From Tannerella sp. (GTDB lineage Bacteria; Bacteroidota; Bacteroidia; Bacteroidales; Tannerellaceae), in assembly GCA_031272455.1 (NCBI GenBank), contig JAISTS010000137.1, forward strand, positions 1-40,583: a DNA stretch of 40,583 bases, read 5' to 3'. A program made the translations under genes and the position numbers. Of the stretch, positions 9,508 to 15,654 are shown piece after piece. Position 1 is the stretch's first letter. Each line of letters begins with the position of its first letter. The notes beneath the pieces were generated by a model, which ran no database searches, had not been told where the DNA came from, and was given only the letters and a program-made list of their open reading frames with translations.

Positions 9508-9735
9508 TCAAATCTTCACTCTGTAAACAGTCAGGCATCCGTCGGGACAGACGACGCCGCAGTTGGCGCAGCCGATACATTCGTCGGGTTGTGCCATAAA
9601 GACGTAATGATACCCTTTGTTATTGACTTCGCGAGTCTGTCGTTGGAGGACGCCTGAGGGGCACGCAACTACGCAGAGTTCACATCCTTTGCAGCGTTCG
9701 GTATTGACGACTACTGTTCCTTTTACTTTTGCCAT
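9508..9735 (-). CDS. 2x[4Fe-4S] ferredoxin subunit (delta)
   Basis: This is a 75-residue ferredoxin-like electron-transfer subunit. Two complete CxxCxxCxxxC motifs are visible, at C15/C18/C21/C25 and C53/C56/C59/C63, and would hold two 4Fe-4S clusters. As first gene of the oxidoreductase operon it most likely relays electrons from the alpha-beta-gamma core to free ferredoxin. The start at 9735 gives a short leader of about 19 nt from the predicted promoter. Confidence 0.93.
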   Translation of the reverse strand: MAKVKGTVVVNTERCKGCELCVVACPSGVLQRQTREVNNKGYHYVFMAQPDECIGCANCGVVCPDGCLTVYRVKI

Positions 9736-9760
9736 AATACGCTTTTCTTTGTAAAATCGT

Positions 9761-9769
9761 GCAAAGGTA
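9761..9769 (-). promoter_or_regulatory. -7 element of the oxidoreductase operon
   Basis: On the minus strand this reads TACCTTTGC, a perfect Bacteroidetes -7 element, about 26 nt before the ferredoxin ATG. Its expected -33 region falls on the start region of the divergent helicase promoter, so the two promoters physically overlap. No clear TTTG was found at the -33 position. Confidence 0.65.
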
Positions 9770-9781
9770 CGAAAAAAATCG

Positions 9782-9790
9782 TAACTTTGC
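9782..9790 (+). promoter_or_regulatory. -7 element of the rhlE-ispE-ygiQ unit
   Basis: TAACTTTGC matches TAnnTTTGC and lies 41 nt before the preferred helicase ATG at 9832. Only 12 nt separate it from the divergent -7 element at 9761-9769. No clear -33 TTTG is visible. Confidence 0.6.
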
Positions 9791-9831
9791 AGAAATTTAC
9801 AGGAAATTGTAAATCGAAAAACAGTATATTA

Positions 9832-11088
9832 ATGAAATTTGAAGAATTAAATCTCGAAGACGCCATTCTGGACGGGTTATACGCTATGCGGTTTGAAGAG
9901 ACTACCCCGATACAGGAAATGTCTATACCTCCGATCCTCGAAGGGCGCGATATTATGGGTTTTGCTCAGACCGGTTCGGGCAAGACTGCCGCTTATGTGC
10001 TGCCTGTGCTTAATGAATTGAGCAAAGGCGGTTATCCTGCCGATGCTGTCAACGCTGTCATTATGTCGCCGACGCGCGAACTGGCGCAGCAGATCGACCA
10101 GCAGATCGAAGGCTTTTCTTACTTTGTACCCGTGTCAGCCGTCGCCGTCTATGGCGGGACTGACGGCATAGCATACGCGCAACAGGAGCGCGGATTGCTG
10201 CTGGGCGCCGATATCGTTATCGCCACGCCCGGACGGCTTATCAGTCATCTGAATATGGGCAGCGTTGATTTGTCGAAGACATCGTTTTTTATCCTTGACG
10301 AAGCAGACCGTATGCTCGATATGGGATTTTTTGACGATATTATGCAGATTTACAAACATCTGCCGCCAACCTGCCAGATAATTATGTTCTCGGCTACGAT
10401 GCCTCCCAAGATCAAAAAACTTGCGGAGACCATACTTAAAGACCCTGTCGAAGTGAAGATTGCCATCGCCCGTCCGCCCGAAACCATCCTGCAGTCGGCA
10501 TATATATGCTACGAAGCGCAGAAACTGCCTATACTTCTTAACCTTTTTCATAAGAGCAGCCCCAGCCGCGTGCTTATCTTCTCTTCGTCGAAACTGAAGG
10601 TCAAAGAGCTGTCGGCAACGCTCAAGCGTATGAATTTTAATGTACACGCGATGCACTCCGACCTCGAACAGACGGAGCGTGAACAGGTAATGAAAGATTT
10701 TAAGAACCGTCATATAGATATGCTTGTTGCTACCGATGTAGTGTCGCGCGGCATCGACATTACGGATATCAGCCTTGTTATCAATTACGATATCCCGAAC
10801 GATCCTGAGGATTATGTCCATCGCATAGGACGAACGGCGCGAGGCACCACCGGCGAAGGCGTAGCTATCACGTTCGTTAGCGTCGAAGAGCAAAGCCGTT
10901 TCAAGGAAATCGAAGACTTCCTCGGCAAGAGCATATATAAAATCCCTATCGACGCTGCGCTGGGCGATGCTCCGGCTTATGAGCCTGAGAAGAACCGATG
11001 GAAAAGACCGATGCGCCGAACATCAGGCGGCAAAGCAGGCAAAGGCGGTAAGGGTACACGAACAGGCAATAAAGGAAAGCGTAAATAA
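9832..11088 (+). CDS. rhlE: DEAD-box RNA helicase, RhlE type
   Basis: This is an ATP-dependent RNA helicase acting in ribosome assembly or RNA turnover. Motifs appear in order: an upstream Q-motif (TTPIQEMSIP), AQTGSGKT (Walker A), PTRELAQQ, TPGRL, DEADRMLD (DEAD box), SAT, and HRIGRTARG near the end of the second RecA domain. A short Lys/Arg/Gly-rich tail (RMRRTSGGKAGKGG-like) ends the protein. The tracked ORF opens at a TTG at 9787 that lies inside the promoter -7 element. The ATG at 9832 (MKFEELNLEDAIL) is the natural start, giving 418 residues. Confidence 0.92.
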   Translation: MKFEELNLEDAILDGLYAMRFEETTPIQEMSIPPILEGRDIMGFAQTGSGKTAAYVLPVLNELSKGGYPADAVNAVIMSPTRELAQQIDQQIEGFSYFVPVSAVAVYGGTDGIAYAQQERGLLLGADIVIATPGRLISHLNMGSVDLSKTSFFILDEADRMLDMGFFDDIMQIYKHLPPTCQIIMFSATMPPKIKKLAETILKDPVEVKIAIARPPETILQSAYICYEAQKLPILLNLFHKSSPSRVLIFSSSKLKVKELSATLKRMNFNVHAMHSDLEQTEREQVMKDFKNRHIDMLVATDVVSRGIDITDISLVINYDIPNDPEDYVHRIGRTARGTTGEGVAITFVSVEEQSRFKEIEDFLGKSIYKIPIDAALGDAPAYEPEKNRWKRPMRRTSGGKAGKGGKGTRTGNKGKRK

Positions 11089-11098
11089 TAATGTACGT

Positions 11099-11902
11099 AT
11101 GATCTGCTTCCCGAATGCAAAAATCAACCTCGGACTGCACGTTACGGCGCGACGGCAGGATGGATACCACGACATCGAAACGGTGTTTTATCCCATTCCA
11201 CTGTGCGATGCTCTCGAAATCACTCCTGCGGATAAGTGGTCGTTCGAGCAGACGGGCATCGCTCTCGACGCACCGTCGGACGACAATCTCGTTATGAAAG
11301 CCTTGCGCTGTATGCAGCAACGTCATCAAATCCCTGCTTCGTCGGTCTTTCTGCACAAAGCCGTTCCGGTCGGAGCCGGGCTTGGAGGCGGCTCGTCGGA
11401 CGCATCGTTTATGCTGAAACTGCTGAACGATTATGCCGAACTGAATATTCCTGATAACGAACTCGAAACGATGGCTGCGTCGCTTGGCGCCGACTGTCCG
11501 TTCTTTGTCCGTAACACACCGGTTGTAGCGACAGGCACGGGCAATGTGTTTTGTCCGGTCGATGTGTCGCTCAAGGATTATACGATTTGCATAGTCAAGC
11601 CCGACATTGCCGTCTCGACACGCGAAGCCTATTCGCTCGTTAAGCCTGCGATGCCGCCGCGACCTTTATCCGAAGTTGTCAGCCTGCCCGTAGAGCAATG
11701 GCGCGAGGTGCTTGTCAACGACTTTGAACCAAGCATCTTCAGACTGTATCCGCAGATAGAAAAAATAAAAAACGAACTGTACGAGCGAGGCGCCGTTTAT
11801 GCCGCTATGTCAGGCTCAGGCTCGGCTGTTTTCGGATTGTTCAAAGACGAACCTGAAATCAAATCACCCTATTATTATGTATGGAAAGGAAAGATGAAAT
11901 AA
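11099..11902 (+). CDS. ispE: 4-diphosphocytidyl-2-C-methyl-D-erythritol kinase IspE
   Basis: This enzyme phosphorylates CDP-methylerythritol in the MEP pathway of isoprenoid synthesis. It shows the GHMP-kinase ATP loop PVGAGLGGGSSDA (about residues 90-102), the N-terminal FPNAKINLGLHV with its conserved Lys, and a C-terminal MSGSGSAVFG motif. The ORF track begins at 10967 inside rhlE. The ATG at 11099 gives the family-typical 267 residues and starts exactly with the conserved block. It begins 10 nt after the rhlE stop, and its 3' end overlaps ygiQ by 22 nt, so the three genes likely form one operon. Confidence 0.95.
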   Translation: MICFPNAKINLGLHVTARRQDGYHDIETVFYPIPLCDALEITPADKWSFEQTGIALDAPSDDNLVMKALRCMQQRHQIPASSVFLHKAVPVGAGLGGGSSDASFMLKLLNDYAELNIPDNELETMAASLGADCPFFVRNTPVVATGTGNVFCPVDVSLKDYTICIVKPDIAVSTREAYSLVKPAMPPRPLSEVVSLPVEQWREVLVNDFEPSIFRLYPQIEKIKNELYERGAVYAAMSGSGSAVFGLFKDEPEIKSPYYYVWKGKMK

Positions 11903-13857
11903 CACAAAGACCCGTTACCGACTGGCTCCCTACGACGAAGAAAGAAAGCGAACTGCGCGGATGGGACGAACTCGATGTAATCATTTTCAGCGGCGATGCC
12001 TACGTTGACCACCCGTCTTTTGGGGCTGCCGTAATCGGGCGCACGCTCGAAGCCGAACGACTGCGCGTTGCCATCGTTCCGCAACCTGACTGGCGCGGCG
12101 ACCACCGCGATTTCAAGAAACTCGGTGCGCCCCGTCTGTTCTTCGCCATTGCTCCGGGTGCTATGGATTCGATGGTCAATCACTACACCGCCAATAAGCG
12201 TATGCGCAGCGACGACGCTTATACGCCCAACAAACAGCACGGATTGCGACCGGATTATCCTACCATTGTGTATGCAAATATCTTGAAACAGCTCTATCCC
12301 GACACTCCGGTTGTGATAGGCGGTATAGAGGCTTCGATGCGACGGTTGGCACATTACGACTACTGGCAGGACAGCCTTCGTCCGGGCATCCTTGCCGACA
12401 GTCCCGCCGACCTGCTCGTTTACGGTATGGGCGAGAAACCTGTCCGCGAGATTGTGCGCCGATTGCGCGAAGGCTATCAGTTTGACGACCTGACAGACAT
12501 ACCGCAAACAGCATATATCACCAATCGCTTTTCGGCAAAACACAGCGACATCGAACTCCATCCGTATGATGAATGTCGCAAAGACAAACACAAGCAGGCG
12601 ATGAACTTCAAAATCATTGAAGAGGAATCGAACAAATATCAGTCGCAGGCTCGCCTTGTGCAGCGTACAAAAGGACGGACGGTTGTTGTCAATCCGCCCT
12701 ATCCTCCGATGACGGAAGCCGAGATCGACGCCACATTCGACCTGCCCTATACCCGCCTGCCGCACCCGAAATACGCAGGAAAGACTATTCCGGCATACGA
12801 GATGATTAAGTTCTCGGTCAACAGCCATCGCGGATGTTTTGGCGGATGCGCCTTTTGCGCTATCGCCGCTCATCAGGGCAAATTCGTCGTTTCGCGCAGT
12901 CGCCGCTCAATAATCAACGAGATAAACGCCATAACTCAAATGCCCGATTTCAAGGGATACATTAGCGACCTTGGCGGACCGACTGCTAATATGTACCGTA
13001 TGCGTGGCATAGACGAGCGTCTTTGTCGGCAGTGCGTCAAGCCCTCGTGTATTTACCCTTCGGTATGCAAGAACCTTGGCGCCGACCACGCACCCCTGCT
13101 CGGTCTCTACAAAGCGGCTCGACAGGTGCGCGGAGTGAAAAAGGTGTTTATCGGCAGCGGCATACGGCACGACCTGCTGATGCACCCGTATTCCGACCGG
13201 ACGTGGCAACGCGCCGCCCGCGAATATCTTGAGGAACTGATGATAAACCATACATCGGGACGGCTGAAGGCGGCGCCCGAACATACCGAAGACGAAGTGC
13301 TTAAGATGATGCGCAAACCTCCGTTCGCCGTTTTTGAAGCCTTCAACCGGCTGTTCGGCGAGATAAATATGAACGAAAGGCTTAATCTGCAGATGATACC
13401 GTACTTTATCTCCAGTCATCCCGGATGCAGCGATGTCGATATGGCGGAACTGGCGTTAAAGACCAAGCAGATGCGCTTTCGCCTCGAACAGATACAGGAT
13501 TTCACGCCTACGCCTATGACACTCGCCACAGAGATGTACTACACCGGCATCAATCCTTATACTATGCAGCCGGTACACTGTGCACATTCGCGCGAAGAAA
13601 AGCTCGACCAGCACGCATTTTTCTTCTGGTATCTGCCCGAATATGCCAAACAAATAATACAAATACTGCGCAGGATTAAGCGCAACGACCTGATAGAAAA
13701 GCTGTTTGGAAAGCAGGCTTTGCGACCGGAACGTGAGCGCCAACCGCGTGCAAACGGCAGACAAAACAATCAAAACGACCGCAGAAACCGGACAAACGAC
13801 CGCCGCAACAGCTCAAACGGACGCCCGCCAAAAGACCGCAAGCGCCCATCACGATAG
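11881..13857 (+). CDS. ygiQ: YgiQ family radical SAM protein
   Basis: This is a large radical SAM protein of the YgiQ family. C319, C323 and C326 in the CFGGCAFCAIAAHQG motif form the CxxxCxxC that holds the 4Fe-4S cluster. The N-terminal half contains the characteristic DVIIFSGDAYVDHPSFG and VVIGGIEASMRR blocks. A Cys cluster (RLCRQCVKPSCIYPSVC) follows the radical SAM core. The C-terminal ~40 residues are Arg/Asn-rich and low complexity. The substrate of the family is not established. The start overlaps ispE by 22 nt. Its stop overlaps the convergent HxlR gene by 9 bp. Confidence 0.92.
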   Translation: MERKDEITQRPVTDWLPTTKKESELRGWDELDVIIFSGDAYVDHPSFGAAVIGRTLEAERLRVAIVPQPDWRGDHRDFKKLGAPRLFFAIAPGAMDSMVNHYTANKRMRSDDAYTPNKQHGLRPDYPTIVYANILKQLYPDTPVVIGGIEASMRRLAHYDYWQDSLRPGILADSPADLLVYGMGEKPVREIVRRLREGYQFDDLTDIPQTAYITNRFSAKHSDIELHPYDECRKDKHKQAMNFKIIEEESNKYQSQARLVQRTKGRTVVVNPPYPPMTEAEIDATFDLPYTRLPHPKYAGKTIPAYEMIKFSVNSHRGCFGGCAFCAIAAHQGKFVVSRSRRSIINEINAITQMPDFKGYISDLGGPTANMYRMRGIDERLCRQCVKPSCIYPSVCKNLGADHAPLLGLYKAARQVRGVKKVFIGSGIRHDLLMHPYSDRTWQRAAREYLEELMINHTSGRLKAAPEHTEDEVLKMMRKPPFAVFEAFNRLFGEINMNERLNLQMIPYFISSHPGCSDVDMAELALKTKQMRFRLEQIQDFTPTPMTLATEMYYTGINPYTMQPVHCAHSREEKLDQHAFFFWYLPEYAKQIIQILRRIKRNDLIEKLFGKQALRPERERQPRANGRQNNQNDRRNRTNDRRNSSNGRPPKDRKRPSR

Positions 13858-14187
13858 CACAGCGTCCTGATGTTTTATCGCCCAGTCAATCAACATTCGT
13901 ACCGACGGCATTAGCGATTTGCCCGTTTCGGTCAGACTGTATTCCACACGCGGCGGTATCTCTGCGAACGCCTGACGCGAAATAAGATGGTCGGCTTCGA
14001 GATGTTTAAGCGTGGATGTCAGCATCTTGTGCGAAATATCGGGAATCGCTTTGCGCAAACCGCCGTAACGCATACGGTCGGCGTCTTTCAGCGTCCAAAG
14101 CACCAGCAACGACCATTTATCGCTCATACGCGACAAAACATTGCGAATCGGGCAAGTCGGATATCTTAAATCTATCTCTTTCATCAT
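13849..14187 (-). CDS. HxlR family transcriptional regulator
   Basis: This is a 112-residue winged helix-turn-helix protein of the HxlR/MarR-like family. It shows CPIRNVLSRMSDKWSLLVLWTL at the N-terminus and the recognition region LRKAIPDISHKMLTSTLKHLE. The N-terminal Cys12 sits where redox-sensing HxlR members (YodB/HypR type) keep their reactive cysteine. It is divergent from the DJ-1-like gene, a common arrangement in which the regulator senses electrophile or oxidative stress and controls its neighbour. That regulatory link is inferred from context. The 3' end overlaps ygiQ by 9 bp tail-to-tail. Confidence 0.9.
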   Translation of the reverse strand: MMKEIDLRYPTCPIRNVLSRMSDKWSLLVLWTLKDADRMRYGGLRKAIPDISHKMLTSTLKHLEADHLISRQAFAEIPPRVEYSLTETGKSLMPSVRMLIDWAIKHQDAVLS

Positions 14188-14231
14188 CTTTTAAATCAGA
14201 CGGCAAAAATAGTCAATAATCCCCGAAAGAG

Positions 14232-14257
14232 AGTAATATTCCGATAAAAAAGTAATA
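14232..14257. promoter_or_regulatory. Candidate HxlR operator (direct repeat)
   Basis: AGTAATA occurs at 14232-14238 and again at 14251-14257, a 19-bp period (about two helical turns) in the divergent HxlR/DJ-1 intergenic region. It lies near a minus-strand TATTTTTGC (14203-14211) that matches the -7 consensus for the HxlR gene. This assignment is weak. Confidence 0.25.
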
Positions 14258-14361
14258 CGGTGCAGAAAATTTGCAGTCGAAATGTTAAATAATCCTAAAT
14301 AAACAAACTGCAATTCGCTGATATTCAACAATCCTAACCGTCGATGTGAGTTAGGCACCAG

Positions 14362-14394
14362 TTTGCGGACAGAGGTGCGACCGCCTACTTTTGC
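14362..14394 (+). promoter_or_regulatory. Bacteroidetes promoter of the DJ-1-like gene
   Basis: TTTG (14362-14365) and TACTTTTGC (14386-14394) are separated by exactly 20 nt, an ideal -33/-7 pair. Short inverted arms GCACC (14355-14359) and GGTGC (14374-14378) bracket the -33 element and could be a regulator site. The predicted leader is about 37 nt. Confidence 0.75.
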
Positions 14395-14437
14395 CGAAGT
14401 TTTTTATCAATATATAATACATTAATTTAAAAGATTT

Positions 14438-14965
14438 ATGACAAAGAAAGTAGCGATTTTAGCAGTTAACCCGGTAAACGGGTCAGGTTTGTTCCAGTAT
14501 TTGGAATCATTTTTTGAAAACGGCATACCGTATCGTGTATTTGCCGTAGCCGAGACGACGCAGATTAAGACCAATTCGGGCGTTTCGATTGAGGCGGATG
14601 ATATAGTCGCCCATTTGAAAGGCGCTGAAAGCGAGTACGATGCGCTGGTTTTTGCCTGCGGCGATGCGATGCCTAAGTTTACGGAAAACGCCGGACGTCA
14701 GGAAAATCAGGACCTGCTGTCAGTAATCAAGACCTTTGGCGACAGCGGGAAAACGATTGCCGGTCATTGCGTTGGCGGTTTGCTCTTTGATATTACCGGA
14801 GTAGCGGCGGGCAGGCGATTGGCGATGCATCCGTTCGTTCGTGGCGCAGTAAAAAGTGCGATTGCGACTGACAGGGCGTTTGCTGTTGAAGAAAACTTCT
14901 ACACGGCTCAAAACGAAAACAGCTTGCATCTGCTGATGCCCGAATTGATTAAGGTGTTGAAATAA
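14438..14965 (+). CDS. DJ-1/PfpI family protein
   Basis: This is a class I glutamine amidotransferase-like fold protein of the DJ-1/PfpI family, 175 residues. GHCVGG (109-114) places the nucleophile-elbow Cys at C111, and FACGDAMPK (about 72-80) is another conserved loop. Family members act as chaperones, deglycase-like enzymes or proteases in stress response; the activity here is not determinable. The divergent HxlR regulator with a conserved Cys supports a stress-inducible role. Confidence 0.88.
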   Translation: MTKKVAILAVNPVNGSGLFQYLESFFENGIPYRVFAVAETTQIKTNSGVSIEADDIVAHLKGAESEYDALVFACGDAMPKFTENAGRQENQDLLSVIKTFGDSGKTIAGHCVGGLLFDITGVAAGRRLAMHPFVRGAVKSAIATDRAFAVEENFYTAQNENSLHLLMPELIKVLK

Positions 14966-15045
14966 TGATGATTGTTAGAAAACGAAGTCTGCGGACATCT
15001 CAGCCCCGCGCCTCGCCGCAGCATTTGCTGGAAGGGTTCAAGTAA
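14965..15045 (+). CDS. Possible 26-aa ORF downstream of DJ-1
   Basis: An ATG overlapping the DJ-1 stop by one base (TAATG) opens 26 codons (MMIVRKRSLRTSQ...). The stretch is unusually GC-rich for a spacer and contains pairing arms CTGCGG (14989-14994) / CCGCAG (15016-15021) and a small CAGCA/TGCTG hairpin. It may therefore be an RNA structure or degraded coding sequence rather than a gene. Confidence 0.15.
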   Translation: MMIVRKRSLRTSQPRASPQHLLEGFK

Positions 15046-15088
15046 ATTAAAAATTAAGAATTATAAAACGCGGTATTAATTTTTTCGT

Positions 15089-15097
15089 TACCTTTGT
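15089..15097 (+). promoter_or_regulatory. -7 element of the NikR-like gene
   Basis: TACCTTTGT matches TAnnTTTG and lies 24 nt before the ATG. No TTTG is seen at -33. An AT-rich inverted repeat (AAAAATTAA at 15049-15057, TTAATTTTT at 15076-15084) lies just upstream and could be an autoregulatory site, but such AT-rich arms also arise by chance. Confidence 0.5.
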
Positions 15098-15120
15098 AGC
15101 CGTTATCAGATGTTATAGCA

Positions 15121-15522
15121 ATGAGTTTGAAACGCTTTGGAGTATCGCTTGAAGGCGAATTATTGGATGAATTAGATCGCTATGTCGATGCGAATGGTTT
15201 CGCTAACCGTTCGCAGGCTATCCGTTTCCTTGTCGAAAAGAATGTCGCCGAGCAGAAATGGCAGTGCGGGCACATTGTCGCCGGAACGGTTATAATAATG
15301 TATAACCAGACCAAGCGCAAAATCACGTCGAAGATAGCAGCCATTCAGCAAAACTATCAGGACGTTATCCTGTCGTCTTCGCAATATTACCTCAACGAGC
15401 AGTTTTGCCTCCATATAGCGACAGTTACCGGTGAGGCGTTTCGACTGACCGAACTGTCAGACAAGCTTATTTCGATCAAAGGTATCAAACACGGCAAACT
15501 CGTGATGAGTAGAGCCGACTGA
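15121..15522 (+). CDS. NikR-like ribbon-helix-helix regulator lacking most nickel ligands
   Basis: This is a 133-residue two-domain regulator. The N-terminal ribbon-helix-helix DNA-binding domain (KRFGVSLEGELLDELDRYV...NRSQAIRFLVEK) is intact. A C-terminal ACT-like NikR domain spans about residues 50-133. A gapless alignment from memory to E. coli NikR pairs H76 with Q77, H87 with Q88 and H89 with Y90; only C95 is kept, as C96. The high-affinity square-planar nickel site therefore cannot form in the known way. It lies 132 nt upstream of a TonB-dependent receptor, the expected target. Calling it a nickel sensor would be unsafe; another metal or ligand is possible. Confidence 0.85.
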   Translation: MSLKRFGVSLEGELLDELDRYVDANGFANRSQAIRFLVEKNVAEQKWQCGHIVAGTVIIMYNQTKRKITSKIAAIQQNYQDVILSSSQYYLNEQFCLHIATVTGEAFRLTELSDKLISIKGIKHGKLVMSRAD

Positions 15523-15554
15523 TCATACTCGTTTTTTCGTTTTTATCCACACAT

Positions 15555-15579
15555 TATTCTTTTTTACGCAAAAAGAATA
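15555..15579. promoter_or_regulatory. 25-bp palindrome in the TonB receptor promoter region
   Basis: Perfect 10-nt arms (TATTCTTTTT and its complement) flank a 5-nt spacer TACGC. The centre lies about 55 bp upstream of the -7 element at 15621. The TATTC/GAATA half-sites are 20 bp apart centre to centre, close to the two-turn spacing used by NikR-type tetramers. It is a candidate operator for the adjacent NikR-like protein. Low GC makes a terminator role for the upstream gene less likely. Confidence 0.5.
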
Positions 15580-15620
15580 TTTTTTTCACCCAAAAGTAGC
15601 ACGAAATCAAAAAAACGTGT

Positions 15621-15629
15621 TACCTTTGC
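15621..15629 (+). promoter_or_regulatory. -7 element of the TonB receptor gene
   Basis: TACCTTTGC matches the consensus and lies 25 nt upstream of the receptor ATG. No TTTG is visible at -33, which would fit a promoter dependent on an activator or otherwise regulated from the palindrome just upstream. Confidence 0.65.
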
Positions 15630-15654
15630 GGCGAATTTAAATGCAAACCAAATT

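Noticed and set aside
9787-9831. TTG-initiated N-terminal extension of the helicase
   Set aside because: The TTG is part of the promoter -7 element, so it cannot be in the transcript; ATG 9832 fits the family start.
11091-11102. Three-codon ORF (ATG TAC GTA TGA) overlapping the ispE start
   Set aside because: Too short to support; probably a chance ATG next to the real start.
11875-12873. 332-aa minus-strand ORF opposite ygiQ
   Set aside because: It lies entirely antisense to a clear radical SAM gene with motifs and operon overlap; its translation has no recognisable domain.
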